Shown here: positions 42,921-52,979 of the stretch, one piece after another
Layout: each line of letters begins with the position of its first letter
Numbering within the stretch: position 1 is the first letter of the stretch
Assembly (NCBI GenBank): GCA_025062155.1
Contig: JANXAM010000001.1
Location: forward strand, 120,294-184,293
Reading direction: 5' to 3'
DNA: 64,000 bases
Origin: Gloeomargarita sp. SKYB120
Lineage (GTDB): Bacteria; Cyanobacteriota; Cyanobacteriia; Gloeomargaritales; Gloeomargaritaceae
Program-made: the position numbers and the translations under genes
Notes under the pieces: generated by a model
Told to the model about the DNA's origin: nothing
Database searches by the model: none
Seen by the model: only the letters and a program-made list of their open reading frames with translations

Positions 42921-43738
42921 AGCCCTACGCCCTGGGGCTCCCCCTATTCCTGTACAGTTACCTGGGGTTTTTGTTGCTGCTGCCTCTGGCGGCACTGGTG
43001 ACCAGCAGTGTCCAGTCCACCGGGGCGGAATGGTGGCGCTGGCTAACGGCGCCCGTAGCGCTGGCGGCTTACCGGCTGACCCTGACCACCGCGTTGCTGG
43101 CGGCTACTGTGAACACGGTGCTGGGCTTGGTTACGGCCTGGGTGCTGGTGCGCTACGAATTTCCGGGACGGCGGCTGTTGGATGCGCTCGTGGATTTGCC
43201 CTTTGCCATGCCGTCGGTGGTGGCGGCCATTACCCTGGCGACCCTGTATGGGCAAGGTGGATTGGTCGGTCAGTTCTGGGACGAAGGAACCTTTTTGGGG
43301 CGCCTGCTCCCGTTGAATTTCACGGCGTCCGTGCAGGCTGTGGTGTTGGCCCAGTTGTTTGTCACCCTGCCGTTTGTGGTGCGCACGGTACAGCCAGTGT
43401 TGTGGGAGTTGGAGCCGGAGGTGGAGGAGGCGGCCTATACCTTGGGGGCGTCTCCCTGGCGTTGTTTCCGGCAAATTCTCTTGCCCGCCTTAACGCCGGC
43501 TTTATTTACGGGCTTTACCTTAGCTTTGGCCCGGGGCATCGGCGAGTTTGGGGTAGTGGTGCTCATCTCCGGCAACATCCCCTACCAGACCTTGACAGCC
43601 ACCGTCTATATCTACCAACAGTTAGAGGCGTTTAATTATCCCGCCGCCACTGCCGTAGCCCTGGTGTTGTTGGTAGCGTCCTTGGCCTTGTTTGGTCTCA
43701 CCCGCTGGGTGCAGGGGCGTGTGCTGCCGCGGATGTAA
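42917..43738 (+). CDS. cysT: Sulfate ABC transporter permease CysT
   Basis: The 273-aa inner-membrane permease has about six helices, the segment DLPFAMPSVVAAITLATLYG and an EAA loop reading EEAAYTLGASPWRCFRQILL. RGIGEFGVVVLISGNIP marks it as CysT. It works with CysW and the ATPase CysA, neither of which follows; one base later comes the stop of the convergent dnaK. The start overlaps sbpA by 4 bp. Confidence 0.93.
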   Translation: MKPYALGLPLFLYSYLGFLLLLPLAALVTSSVQSTGAEWWRWLTAPVALAAYRLTLTTALLAATVNTVLGLVTAWVLVRYEFPGRRLLDALVDLPFAMPSVVAAITLATLYGQGGLVGQFWDEGTFLGRLLPLNFTASVQAVVLAQLFVTLPFVVRTVQPVLWELEPEVEEAAYTLGASPWRCFRQILLPALTPALFTGFTLALARGIGEFGVVVLISGNIPYQTLTATVYIYQQLEAFNYPAATAVALVLLVASLALFGLTRWVQGRVLPRM

Positions 43739-43739
43739 C

Positions 43740-45596
43740 CTACTCCAATTGCTCAAAGTCACTGCTGCCGCCGGCGGCTACTGTGCGCTGGTAGGCGGCT
43801 GCGCCCATCTGGCTGAGATTGACGTTCAACTGGTCCAGCTCTCGCCGGAAGTCTTCCAGTGCCGTCATCGAGTCCGCCATCATGCGCTTGATCCGTCCCA
43901 CCCGCGCCGCCGCCTCGGACTTGACCGCCTCGTTGATGTAGGGCCCGTGTTCTCGCAGCGTGTTCTCGTACAACGACAGCAGGACATCCGCCTGGTTTTT
44001 CAGCTCCACAAAGGCTTTGCGCCGGGCGTCCGCTTCGGCACTGAAGGTCGCCTCCAGCGTCATGCGCTTGATTTCCTCGGGGCTGAGACCGCCGGTGTTG
44101 GTCAAGCGCACCGATTGGCTGCGACCCGTCCCCTTGTCCACCGCCGTGACCTGCAAAATGCCGTTGGCGTCAATCTCAAAGGTCACCTCGATCTGGGGAA
44201 CCCCCCGCGGCGCCGGTGGAATGCCCGTCAGCTCCATCCGCCCCAAACTGCGGTTGTCCGCCGCCATGGGCCGCTCGCCTTGGAGAATATGTACCTCAAC
44301 CACCGTTTGGTTGTCCGTGGCCGTCGAGAAAATCTGGGAACGGCTGGTGGGAATCCTAGTGTTGCGCTCAATGATTTTGGTAAAAACGCCGCCTAGCGTC
44401 TCAATCCCCAACGACAAGGGCGTCACATCCAGCAGCAACAAGTCCTTTACCATCGTTTCCTTGCCCAGGATACCCGCCTGGATCGCCGCGCCAATCGCCA
44501 CCGCCTCGTCCGGATTCACCGATTTTTCGGGGGCTTTACCGTCAAAGTATTCCTGAATTGCCCGCTGCACCGCTGGCATTCGGGTAGACCCGCCCACCAG
44601 CAAAATCCGGTCAATGTCGCGCGGTTTCAGCCCCGCATCCCGCAACGCCTGGCCCACCGGGTCCAACGTTGCCTGCACAAGATGGCGAGTCAGCTCCTCA
44701 AACTTGGCGCGGGTCAGTTCCACATCAATGTGCTTGGCGCCTGTGGCATCGGAGGCGATAAAGGGTAGGTTGATCGTGGTGCTCAGGGCGCTGGAGAGTT
44801 CAATCTTGGCCTTCTCGGCGGCCTCCCGCACCCGTTGCAGGGCCATTCTATCCTCTCGCAGGTCAATGCCCTCCTGCTCCTGGAACTCCCGCAAAATCCA
44901 CTCCACCAAACAGGCGTCGAAGTCATCGCCCCCCAGGTGGTTGTTGCCAGCCGTGGCAATTACTTCAAAAATCCCGTCCCCCAGGCGCAGGATGGACACG
45001 TCAAATGTCCCCCCACCTAGGTCAAACACCAAGACCGTCTGGTCCTGGTCCTGCTTGTCCACGCCAAAAGCCAGGGCTGCCGCCGTGGGTTCGTTGATAA
45101 TCCGCAACACCTCCAGCCCGGCAATCGTCCCTGCATCCTTGGTGGCCTGGCGCTGGGCATCGCTGAAGTAGGCCGGCACCGTAATCACTGCTTGGGTCAC
45201 CGGCTCGCCCAAAAAGCTTTCCGCGTCCTGCTTCAATTTCTGCAGGATCATCGCCGAAATCTCTTGGGGGGTATAGACCTGGTTGCGCACCTCTACGTTG
45301 ACGGTGTTATCTTTGCCCGGCACGCACTTGTAGGGCACTCGCCGGCGCTCTTCTTCGGTTTCCTGCCACCGCCGCCCGATAAACCGCTTGATGCTGTAGA
45401 TGGTGTTTTCGGCATCCGTCACCGCCCGCCGTTTCGCTGGTTGGCCGACCAGTCGCTCGCCTGACTTGCCAAATCCCACGACGCTGGGTGTGGTTCGCCC
45501 TCCTTCGGCATTGGGAATAACCGTTGCCTGACCTCCCTCGAGCACCGCCACACAACTGTTCGTCGTCCCTAGGTCAATACCCACAATCTTGGCCAT
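43740..45596 (-). CDS. dnaK: Chaperone DnaK (Hsp70)
   Basis: The 618-aa Hsp70 has the ATPase domain ([46 protein letters not shown]). Its substrate-binding domain reads [18 protein letters not shown], and the lid is a shortened helical one. It ends FEQLE, without the EEVD-like or long Gly-rich tail seen in some paralogues. Cyanobacteria carry several DnaK proteins; the link to grpE suggests the general stress copy (DnaK2-type), but I cannot assign the paralogue surely. It lies 140 bp downstream of grpE in the same direction, without a CIRCE element in the gap. Confidence 0.94.
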   Translation of the reverse strand: MAKIVGIDLGTTNSCVAVLEGGQATVIPNAEGGRTTPSVVGFGKSGERLVGQPAKRRAVTDAENTIYSIKRFIGRRWQETEEERRRVPYKCVPGKDNTVNVEVRNQVYTPQEISAMILQKLKQDAESFLGEPVTQAVITVPAYFSDAQRQATKDAGTIAGLEVLRIINEPTAAALAFGVDKQDQDQTVLVFDLGGGTFDVSILRLGDGIFEVIATAGNNHLGGDDFDACLVEWILREFQEQEGIDLREDRMALQRVREAAEKAKIELSSALSTTINLPFIASDATGAKHIDVELTRAKFEELTRHLVQATLDPVGQALRDAGLKPRDIDRILLVGGSTRMPAVQRAIQEYFDGKAPEKSVNPDEAVAIGAAIQAGILGKETMVKDLLLLDVTPLSLGIETLGGVFTKIIERNTRIPTSRSQIFSTATDNQTVVEVHILQGERPMAADNRSLGRMELTGIPPAPRGVPQIEVTFEIDANGILQVTAVDKGTGRSQSVRLTNTGGLSPEEIKRMTLEATFSAEADARRKAFVELKNQADVLLSLYENTLREHGPYINEAVKSEAAARVGRIKRMMADSMTALEDFRRELDQLNVNLSQMGAAAYQRTVAAGGSSDFEQLE

Positions 45597-45736
45597 AGGC
45601 GCTAACCCGACTGAGCTGCCGACACATCCGTGGAGCTACTCTTCAGTGTTCCCCAAAAGCGAGCGACAGCGATCACCATCGCCCAAACTAGCGAGTGGAA
45701 ATTACTCCTCATCTTAACGCGCCTGCGACCAGACAG

Positions 45737-46498
45737 CTAGCTGTTTTCCGCTGGTGGAGATTCGCTCGGCGGGTTTTGGCTGCCGGTAGACACCTTCACC
45801 AGCGCATGGCGCAGGACCCGCTCCTGGTCTCCCACCTTTAGGAAATAGCCGCGCCGCAGCTCTTCGATGACCGTCCCTTCCGGGTACTCATCACTCGCTT
45901 CCTGAAGGATGGCCTCGTGACGTGTGGGGTCAAAGGGTTGACCCTTGCTGGGAATCGGCGCCACCCCCATTTTTTTCAACTCCTCCACCATCTGCTTGTA
46001 AACCCCCTGGTAGCTTTTGTGGATGGTCATTCCCTCCTCAGTCTCCGGCTGGAGGTGGGCACGGGCGCGTTCAAAGTTGTCTACTACCGCCAGCAGTTCC
46101 ATTAAAACCTTGGCCTTGGCCCTGAAGGCCGCCTCCTCCATTTCCCGCTGCATCCGCCGCCGGTAGTTGTCGAAATCCGCCGCCAGCCGCAGCATCTGGT
46201 TGTGTTTTTCCTCCAGTTGTTGCTGCAGCGTTTGCAGTTGCTGTTCTAGTTCCTGATGCGCCTGCTTCAGAGTTGCATACCGCTCCCGTTCCTGGAGTAA
46301 CTCCTCCCGCAACGCTACCATCGCTTCCGGCGTAGCCTCCTCCGCAAGCTGGAGGTCGCCAAACGTCATTGGGGGTTCCGGTGTCTCCGTCTCCACCGTT
46401 TCTACAGCCGGCGGCTTTTCTGACTCAGTCGTTCCCACTGCTTCCGCCGGCACTTGTTCTGGATGGTCGTTCTCAGGATGGGAAGGCGTACTCACCAT
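45737..46498 (-). CDS. grpE: Nucleotide exchange factor GrpE
   Basis: GrpE releases ADP from DnaK. The 253-aa product has a long acidic, low-complexity N-terminal part (about 1-70). A coiled coil follows (about 75-140, ERYATLKQAHQELEQQLQTL), then the GrpE core with NYRRRMQREMEE and the C-terminal beta domain (GVAPIPSKGQPFDPTRHEAIL). It precedes dnaK on the same strand, the usual operon order. No CIRCE operator is seen upstream. Confidence 0.93.
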   Translation of the reverse strand: MVSTPSHPENDHPEQVPAEAVGTTESEKPPAVETVETETPEPPMTFGDLQLAEEATPEAMVALREELLQERERYATLKQAHQELEQQLQTLQQQLEEKHNQMLRLAADFDNYRRRMQREMEEAAFRAKAKVLMELLAVVDNFERARAHLQPETEEGMTIHKSYQGVYKQMVEELKKMGVAPIPSKGQPFDPTRHEAILQEASDEYPEGTVIEELRRGYFLKVGDQERVLRHALVKVSTGSQNPPSESPPAENS

Positions 46499-46729
46499 AC
46501 ATCGATCAACTAGTTCGTAATCCTACGTTAACATTCAGCTCACCCATTCAAGCAAGCTACTACGTTCGGTTAGCCCCCCTATCGCCTGTTACCTGTTTAT
46601 TTTACCCAGCCTCCCGCCGCTTTTTAACAGGTGCAAAAAACTGCTGGGAAGCCCTTGGGGAAACTCGCCGGAGCGTGTAAGCTAGGATTATCCTTAGTTT
46701 GTACAGGCGTCCCCGTTGCTGGTTCTGTC

Positions 46730-48733
46730 ATGGTGAACTCCCCGATTTCCGCCCGTCGGGCGCTCGTTACCCGTCAAGCCGGTACTAGCCCGATTGTGAA
46801 AGACCTTGTCAAGGCTGGTGTTGCCGAGCGAGAGCAAGTCATCAAAGCGTTGCAGCAGAGTCGTGAAGAGGGCCGCCCCCTACCGGAAGTCCTGGAACGG
46901 ATGACCGGCAGGGCCTTGCCCGCCGAACTGGTGCGCCAGTACAAGCGGCAACAGCTATTTGAGTTGAAAGTCCTGTATGGGGTCGAATCCCTGGACCCGG
47001 AGCTGAACCCCATTTCCCTGTCCCAGATCAAAGAACTGGTAGATGTCCTGATTCCATTGGAGACCTGTCGCCGTTACGAGTTTTTGCCGGTGGCCCGCCA
47101 AGAGGGGGAAGCCCCTAGCCTGATAGTGGCAATGGTCAACCCGGATAACCTACAGGCGCTGGATGAATTGAACCGGCTGACCCGCTCCAAGGGCTTGCGC
47201 CTGCGCCGGCGGGTGATCACCCGCGAAGACTTTTTGCATCTGATCAACCTGTATGTCAACGAGATGCAGGCCGCCCAGGCCACTGGGGCAGCGATTCAGA
47301 TCGAGACCGATATTGACCTGTCCCAGTATGAAGAACTTCAACAGGTCCAGGACGAAGAAGCTGAAATTGATTTGGCCCAAGCGCTGTCGGGTTCTCAGGA
47401 GGCGCCCATTGTCGCCCTGGCCAACAACATCCTGGCCAAAGCCCTGACCGAGCGGGCGTCAGACATCCACGTTGAACCTCAGGAGGAGTTCCTGCGCATC
47501 CGCTTTCGCAAGGATGGGGTGTTGCAACCCGGGTGGGACAATCTGCCGAAACAGGTCATTCCAGCGTTGACCTCTCGGTTCAAGCTCATGGCCAACCTGG
47601 ACATTGCCGAGCGGCGGGTGCCCCAGGACGGGCGGATCCGGCGGCTCTTCCAGGGCCGCAAGATTGATTTCCGGGTCAGTACGGTGCCCACCCGCTACGG
47701 GGAAAAAATCTGTATGCGGATTCTGGACAATTCCGCGACCCAGTTGGGATTAGACAAGCTCATTACCGACCCGGAGACGCTCCAGATTGTTCGCGAGATG
47801 ATCAAACGACCCTTCGGGTTAATCCTGGTGACCGGGCCGACGGGTTCGGGGAAAACGACAACCCTGTATTCCTGCTTGGCGGAGCGCAACGACCCCGGCA
47901 TTAACATCAACACGGCGGAGGACCCAATTGAATACACGCTGCCAGGCCTGACCCAGGTGCAGGTGCTGCGGGAAAAGGGGGTGGACTTTGCCACAATCCT
48001 GCGGGCGTTTTTACGGCAGGACCCGGATGTGATTCTGGTGGGGGAAACGCGGGACAAGGAGACGGCCAAAACCGCCACTGAAGCGGCCTTGACGGGTCAC
48101 CTGGTGTTGACCACGCTGCACACCAACGATGCCCCCAGCGCCATTGCGCGGCTGGCGGAAATGGGTATTGAGTCCCACATGGTGTCAGCGTCGCTAATTG
48201 GGGTGCTGGCCCAGCGGTTGATGCGGCGGGTGTGTACCGAATGCCGGATTCCCTACAGCCCTACGGCGGAGGAACTGGCTCGGTTTGGCTTGAGCGGGTC
48301 GGGGCAAGGATTGACCTTCTACCGGGCCAATGCCCTCACCCCCGAGCAAATCCGCCAGGCCAAGGCGCAGGGTCAACCGATCTGCAGCAAGTGCAACGGA
48401 GCCGGTTACAAAGGCCGGGTGGGGGTATACGAGGTGATGCGGGTGACGGAGCGCATCCAGCGGTTGATTACGGAAAACGCCCCTACGGAAGTGATCAAAG
48501 AAGTGGCGGTGGAGGAGGGCATGAAAACCCTGCTCGCCTACAGCTTGGAACTGGTGCGCCAGGGGTTGACGACGCTGGAGGAGGTGGAGCGGGTGACCTT
48601 CACCGACAGCGGCCTGGAGGCAGAACTCAAGGCCAAGCGCAAACAGGGGTTGGTCTGCCGGAATTGCCAAGCCACCCTCAAGCCGGAGTGGATGGAATGT
48701 CCCTACTGTTTGACGCCACGGTTTACAGATTGA
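46730..48733 (+). CDS. pilB: Type IV pilus assembly ATPase PilB (GspE family)
   Basis: The product is about 667 aa from the ATG at 46730. It has an N-terminal MshEN-type region, then the ATPase core with Walker A GPTGSGKTTTLYS, EDPIEYTLPGLTQV and Walker B DPDVILVGETRD, and an internal zinc tetracysteine (CTEC...CSKC). An extra C-terminal zinc ribbon (CRNC...CPYC) closes the protein, not found in all PilB. PilB powers pilus extension from the inner membrane. First gene of pilB-pilT-pilC; the frame is open to 46631 but the extra residues are not family-like. Confidence 0.93.
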   Translation: MVNSPISARRALVTRQAGTSPIVKDLVKAGVAEREQVIKALQQSREEGRPLPEVLERMTGRALPAELVRQYKRQQLFELKVLYGVESLDPELNPISLSQIKELVDVLIPLETCRRYEFLPVARQEGEAPSLIVAMVNPDNLQALDELNRLTRSKGLRLRRRVITREDFLHLINLYVNEMQAAQATGAAIQIETDIDLSQYEELQQVQDEEAEIDLAQALSGSQEAPIVALANNILAKALTERASDIHVEPQEEFLRIRFRKDGVLQPGWDNLPKQVIPALTSRFKLMANLDIAERRVPQDGRIRRLFQGRKIDFRVSTVPTRYGEKICMRILDNSATQLGLDKLITDPETLQIVREMIKRPFGLILVTGPTGSGKTTTLYSCLAERNDPGININTAEDPIEYTLPGLTQVQVLREKGVDFATILRAFLRQDPDVILVGETRDKETAKTATEAALTGHLVLTTLHTNDAPSAIARLAEMGIESHMVSASLIGVLAQRLMRRVCTECRIPYSPTAEELARFGLSGSGQGLTFYRANALTPEQIRQAKAQGQPICSKCNGAGYKGRVGVYEVMRVTERIQRLITENAPTEVIKEVAVEEGMKTLLAYSLELVRQGLTTLEEVERVTFTDSGLEAELKAKRKQGLVCRNCQATLKPEWMECPYCLTPRFTD

Positions 48734-48749
48734 GCATGGGAGGACAGCT

Positions 48750-49853
48750 ATGGAACTGATGATGGAGGATTTGATGGAGGAGGTGATCCAGCGCGGGGGG
48801 TCGGATTTACACCTATCCGCTGGGTTGCCGCCCTACATTCGCATCAGTGGGAAGCTAACTCCTACAGAACACCCGCCCCTGACGGCAGAGCAATGCCAGC
48901 GGCTGATTTTCAGCATCTTGAACAACAACCAGCGCAAGATTTTTGAGCAGAATTGGGAACTGGACTGCTCCTACGGGATCAAGGGGCTGGCTCGGTTCCG
49001 GGTGAACGTCTACAAGGACCGGGGGACGGTAGCCGCCTGCTTGCGGGCGTTGCCTTCCAAAGTGCCTAGCTTTGAGTCCCTGGGGTTGCCGCCGGTGGTG
49101 CGGGAGATGTCCGAAAAACCCCGCGGGTTGGTGCTAGTGACGGGGCCAACGGGTTCAGGGAAATCCACGACCCTGGCGGCCATGATTGAAAACATCAACA
49201 ACACGCGGGCTGAGCATATCATCACGATTGAGGACCCGATTGAGTTTGTGTACGAGTCCAAAAAGAGCATCATTCACCAGCGGCAAGTCCATGAGGACAC
49301 CCGCAGTTTTGCCAATGCCTTGCGGGCGGCGCTGCGGGAGGACCCGGACGTGATCCTGGTGGGGGAGATGCGGGATTTGGAGACTATCCAGTTGGCGGTT
49401 ACAGCGGCGGAAACGGGTCACTTGGTCTTCGGCACGCTGCACACCAGTTCGGCGGCCCAGACCGTGGACCGGATTGTGGATGTGTTCCCGCCGGAGCAGC
49501 AACAGCAGATCCGCGTGCAGTTGTCCACGTCTTTGGTGGCGGTCTTTAGTCAAACCCTGGTGCCGCGTAAGAACCCCAAGCCCGGGCAATTCGGGCGGGT
49601 GATGGCCCAGGAAATTATGGTGGTGACGCCAGCGATTGCCAACTTGATCCGCGAGGGGAAAACGCCCCAGATTTATTCCGCCATCCAAACGGGGGGCAAA
49701 TACGGGATGCAGACTCTGGAGAAGGTGCTGGCAGACCTGTACAAGCGCGGCGAATGTACCTATGAGGATGTGATGGCCAAAACATCCAAGCCTGAGGAAT
49801 TGCAGCGGTTAATTAGTGGGGGTGCGACACCAGCCGCTGCGACACGCGCCTAG
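48750..49853 (+). CDS. pilT: Type IV pilus retraction ATPase PilT
   Basis: The 367-aa hexameric ATPase drives pilus retraction and phototactic twitching. It has Walker A GPTGSGKSTTLAAM, the Asp/His boxes (TIEDPIEFVYESKKS, LREDPDVILVGEMRD) and the PilT-type HLVFGTLHTSSAAQTVDRI. The start is at 48750, 17 bp after pilB, with GGAGG about 8 nt upstream. pilC follows after about 40 bp. Length is as in other cyanobacterial PilT1 proteins. Confidence 0.95.
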   Translation: MELMMEDLMEEVIQRGGSDLHLSAGLPPYIRISGKLTPTEHPPLTAEQCQRLIFSILNNNQRKIFEQNWELDCSYGIKGLARFRVNVYKDRGTVAACLRALPSKVPSFESLGLPPVVREMSEKPRGLVLVTGPTGSGKSTTLAAMIENINNTRAEHIITIEDPIEFVYESKKSIIHQRQVHEDTRSFANALRAALREDPDVILVGEMRDLETIQLAVTAAETGHLVFGTLHTSSAAQTVDRIVDVFPPEQQQQIRVQLSTSLVAVFSQTLVPRKNPKPGQFGRVMAQEIMVVTPAIANLIREGKTPQIYSAIQTGGKYGMQTLEKVLADLYKRGECTYEDVMAKTSKPEELQRLISGGATPAAATRA

Positions 49854-49894
49854 CTCCTCCCTGTCGTGGTTCATCCATTTGGAGGTTCCCGCTT

Positions 49895-51118
49895 ATGCCC
49901 ACCTACATTGCCCGTGTCCGTGACGCCCAAGGTCGTTCCCGAGAAAGGCGCCTGCAGGCCGAAGACTTTAAGGCGGCCCGCGCCATCCTACGGGAGTCAG
50001 GGTTTTTTGTGCAGGAAATTAAGGAGGCCGCGCCGTTTGACCCCTTCAAAACGGAACTGGACATTTCCTTTCTGAGTACGGTTTCCATCAAGGACAAGGC
50101 CCTGTTTTCGCGCCAGTTTGCGGCCCTGGTGAATGCCGGCGTGCCGATGGTGAGAGCCTTAGGCATTCTGGCGGAACAGCAGACCAACCCCAAGCTGAAA
50201 AAAGTGTTGATGGCGGTGAGCGCCGATGTGCAACAGGGCACCAGCCTGTCGGAGGCGATGCGGCAGCACCCCGAGGTCTTTGACAACCTGTACGTGGCGA
50301 TGGTGCAAGCTGGGGAAGTTGGCGGGGTGCTCGATGAAGTGCTGAACCGGCTGGCAAAGCTGCTGGAGGATGCGGCGCGCCTGGAGCAACAAATCAAGTC
50401 GGCGTTGGCTTATCCAGTGGCGGTGGCTTTCATTGCAATAGCGGCATTTCTGGGGATGGTCATCTTTTTGATTCCCATTTTTGGGGGGATTTTTGAGAGT
50501 TTGGGAGGCCAATTGCCCGCTTTTACGCAGTTCATGGTGGACTTGAGTAAATGGATGCGCAATCCCGTCAACTTGGCGATCCTGGTGGCGGTCGTAGCGG
50601 GCGCTGTGATTGGCTATGGAACCGCCTACAGCACCCGGGCTGGACGGGAAGTGATTGACCGGATTGCCTTAAACTTACCTATTTTCGGCGACCTGATCCG
50701 TAAAAATGCGGTGGCCCGTTTCAGCCGGACTTTCGGTTCGCTAGCCAGGTCGGGGGTACCCGTGTTGACGTCCCTGGAGATCGTGCGAGACACAGCGGGG
50801 AATCAAATTATTGCCAACGCAATCGAGGCGGCGCGGGAGGAAATTCAGGCTGGGGGTCTGATTTCCGTGGCATTACAGAAAGAAAAGGTCTTCCCGAATA
50901 TGGCGATTCAGATGATTAGCGTGGGGGAAGAGACTGGTGAACTGGATTCCATGATCAACAAGGTGGCTGACTTCTACGAAGCTGAAGTTGAGGCGGCGGT
51001 CAAGTCTCTCACCAGCATCATGGAGCCAGCGATGATTGTTCTGCTAGGGGGGTTAGTAGGGTCCGTGCTAGTGGCAATGTACTTGCCCATGTTCAAGATC
51101 TTCGACTTGGTTAAGTAG
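49895..51118 (+). CDS. pilC: Type IV pilus inner-membrane platform protein PilC (GspF family)
   Basis: The 407-aa product has the N-terminal beta region (MPTYIARVRDAQGRSRERR) and two copies of the T2SSF domain (about 100-225 and 300-400). Three membrane helices are visible near 205-235, 250-275 and 385-405. The motifs FSRQFAALVNAGVPMVRAL and FSRTFGSLARSGVPVLTSLE are the paired domain starts. PilC links the PilB/PilT motors to the growing pilus. A terminator-like hairpin follows the gene. Confidence 0.95.
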   Translation: MPTYIARVRDAQGRSRERRLQAEDFKAARAILRESGFFVQEIKEAAPFDPFKTELDISFLSTVSIKDKALFSRQFAALVNAGVPMVRALGILAEQQTNPKLKKVLMAVSADVQQGTSLSEAMRQHPEVFDNLYVAMVQAGEVGGVLDEVLNRLAKLLEDAARLEQQIKSALAYPVAVAFIAIAAFLGMVIFLIPIFGGIFESLGGQLPAFTQFMVDLSKWMRNPVNLAILVAVVAGAVIGYGTAYSTRAGREVIDRIALNLPIFGDLIRKNAVARFSRTFGSLARSGVPVLTSLEIVRDTAGNQIIANAIEAAREEIQAGGLISVALQKEKVFPNMAIQMISVGEETGELDSMINKVADFYEAEVEAAVKSLTSIMEPAMIVLLGGLVGSVLVAMYLPMFKIFDLVK

Positions 51119-51144
51119 AGACCTGGTTGGCGGCGAGTGGTGCA

Positions 51145-51170
51145 GGCAAAATGGCATTGCCCTTTTCTTT
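51145..51170 (+). terminator. Terminator-like hairpin after pilC
   Basis: GGCAA (51145-51149) pairs with TTGCC (51157-51161), loop 7 nt, followed by CTTTTCTTTT. The stem is short, but position and T tract fit the end of the pilBTC operon. Confidence 0.45.
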
Positions 51171-51267
51171 TCCATCACGTGCGCGAGCACTGGTGGGGTT
51201 CTAGACCTGGGAACCTAGGGTCGTTTTATACGATGGGAAGGCAAGTAGGGAACGGGAGATGGCTCAC

Positions 51268-52533
51268 ATGAGACGCGAAGCGATAGCTGTGGGTTTACTG
51301 TTGGGTGTAGCGGTCGTCTTCGGGCAGGAATCCCTGGATTCTGCCGACCCCGCAACGGCGGTTTCCAAAGTGGCCAAGGGCATTACGGTGTTGATTGATG
51401 GGGTCAATCCAGGTTCCGGTGTCATCGTGGGCCGAGAAGGGACTATGTACACTGTACTTACAGCCGCTCATGTCGTACCGGTGCAAGATGAATACGATAT
51501 TGTGACGCCAGACGGGCAACGCCACCCCCTCAAATACAGCACGGTGCAGAAGCTGGCTGGGGTGGATATGGCGACGGCCAAGTTCACCAGCGACAAAACT
51601 TACCCAGTTGCCGTGTTCGGAGATGCCAGTAGGTTGGTAGAAGGGACGCCGGTTTACGTGGCGGGGTTTCCCCAGCGGAGCGCTGCGATTACCGAACCGG
51701 TTTATAACTTCACTGTTGGACGGATCACAGCCAACGCCAGCCGCCCTTTAGCTGATGGATACAGCTTGGTCTACACCAACCCCACACTCCCGGGGATGAG
51801 CGGCGGTCCGGTTTTGGATAGCCAGGCCAAATTGGTGGGCGTGCATGGGCGGGCCGATGGAGGGCAACTGGAGCGGCAAGCGGAAACCGTGTATGTCAAA
51901 ACCGGGTTTAACCTGGGGATACCCATCAACACCTATCTCAGTCTCGCTCCCCGTCCTGCAGTGGTTGCGGGTGTGCCCCTGAAGCCAAACCCCGCCCCTG
52001 TCCGTGTGGCGATGAATCCCAATCCCAGCCGAGCTGATGACTTCTACCTGCTGGCCAGCGAGCGGTATCGCCAGGGGGACATTGCCGGCGCGTTGAACCA
52101 ACTAACCCAAGCGGTGCGGGCCAATCCCAACTATGCGGCGGCCTATGCCACACGGGGGGTGATGCGCTACATCCAGCGGGACCAGCAGGGGGCTATTCAG
52201 GACTTTGACCAGGCGATTCGGCTGGACCCCAATTACCCTGAACCCTATGTAGGGCGCGGTTTGGCCCGCTCTGCGCTCGGGGACAAGGCGGGTGCCATTG
52301 CTGACTACACGCGGGCGTTGGAGTTACGACCCACCTACGCCGAAGCCTTTTACAATCGAGGTGTTTTGCTCTACAACCAGCGGCGGGTGCAGGAGGGCAT
52401 TGAAGACCTGCGCAAGGCGGCGGAACTCTATCTCCAGCAGGGCAATGCGGTGGAGTACCAGCGCACCCAGGAAACCCTGCGAGTTGCCACTAGCCAGTGC
52501 CGACAACAGATTCGTACCCTGTGTGATTGGTGA
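51268..52533 (+). CDS. Exported trypsin-like serine protease with TPR repeats
   Basis: The 421-aa product begins with a signal peptide (MRREAIAVGLLLGVAVVFGQ). The S1/HtrA-like protease domain (about 30-225) has the triad His68 (TAAHVV), Asp100 (GVDMATAKF) and Ser178 (PGMSGGPV). Three to four TPR units follow (about 260-400; AAAYATRGVMRYIQRDQQGAI, PYVGRGLARSALGDKAGAI). No PDZ domain is seen. Such protease-TPR proteins are frequent in cyanobacteria; the substrate is unknown. The ATG at 51268 is chosen because GGGAG then lies 9-10 nt upstream. Confidence 0.86.
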   Translation: MRREAIAVGLLLGVAVVFGQESLDSADPATAVSKVAKGITVLIDGVNPGSGVIVGREGTMYTVLTAAHVVPVQDEYDIVTPDGQRHPLKYSTVQKLAGVDMATAKFTSDKTYPVAVFGDASRLVEGTPVYVAGFPQRSAAITEPVYNFTVGRITANASRPLADGYSLVYTNPTLPGMSGGPVLDSQAKLVGVHGRADGGQLERQAETVYVKTGFNLGIPINTYLSLAPRPAVVAGVPLKPNPAPVRVAMNPNPSRADDFYLLASERYRQGDIAGALNQLTQAVRANPNYAAAYATRGVMRYIQRDQQGAIQDFDQAIRLDPNYPEPYVGRGLARSALGDKAGAIADYTRALELRPTYAEAFYNRGVLLYNQRRVQEGIEDLRKAAELYLQQGNAVEYQRTQETLRVATSQCRQQIRTLCDW

Positions 52534-52598
52534 ATCAATACGCCCCGAACGCTTGGCTGTAGATAGGGCTTTGCTCTGCGCCTAACCAATCCTGCTGT

Positions 52599-52862
52599 CT
52601 AGCGAGACGGTTGCGCCAGAGCCTTCCACTCCGCCGGCGTCAGAGTCTTCATGGTCAGCGCGTGGAGTTCATTGGTCGCTAGGACGCTCTGCAACGCCTG
52701 ATACACCAGTTGGTGCCGCTGCACCCGGCTTTTCCCCGCAAACGCCTCCGACACAATCACCGCCTGCCAGTGGTCCCCGCTCCCCGTCAGGTCCTGGAGT
52801 TCCACATAGGCGTCCGTCAGATGCGCTTGAATCAGTTGGGTCAGGGTTTGCGGCGAGAGCAT
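52599..52862 (-). CDS. BolA family protein
   Basis: The 87-aa product shows the BolA fold: VELQDLTGSGDHWQAVIVSEAFAGKSRVQRHQLVYQAL, with the conserved RVQRHQLVY helix, and LHALTMKTLTPAEW. BolA proteins work with monothiol glutaredoxins in Fe-S/iron sensing. No glutaredoxin gene is next to it here. It is divergent from the nblS-like kinase across a 117-bp gap. Confidence 0.92.
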   Translation of the reverse strand: MLSPQTLTQLIQAHLTDAYVELQDLTGSGDHWQAVIVSEAFAGKSRVQRHQLVYQALQSVLATNELHALTMKTLTPAEWKALAQPSR

Positions 52863-52979
52863 CGGTGCTTTACGAACGTCGTACCCCCATTATGCCAAAG
52901 CGTAGGCCGGTGGGGGATGCCATGCGTTCGGCCATTTGCGTAACGTAATATATAAAATTGACCTGCATTTGCAACGCCG

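Noticed and set aside
45597..45736. CIRCE heat-shock operator before dnaK
   Set aside because: No TTAGCACTC-N9-GAGTGCTAA sequence is present; only a short imperfect GAGT/ACTC inverted repeat.
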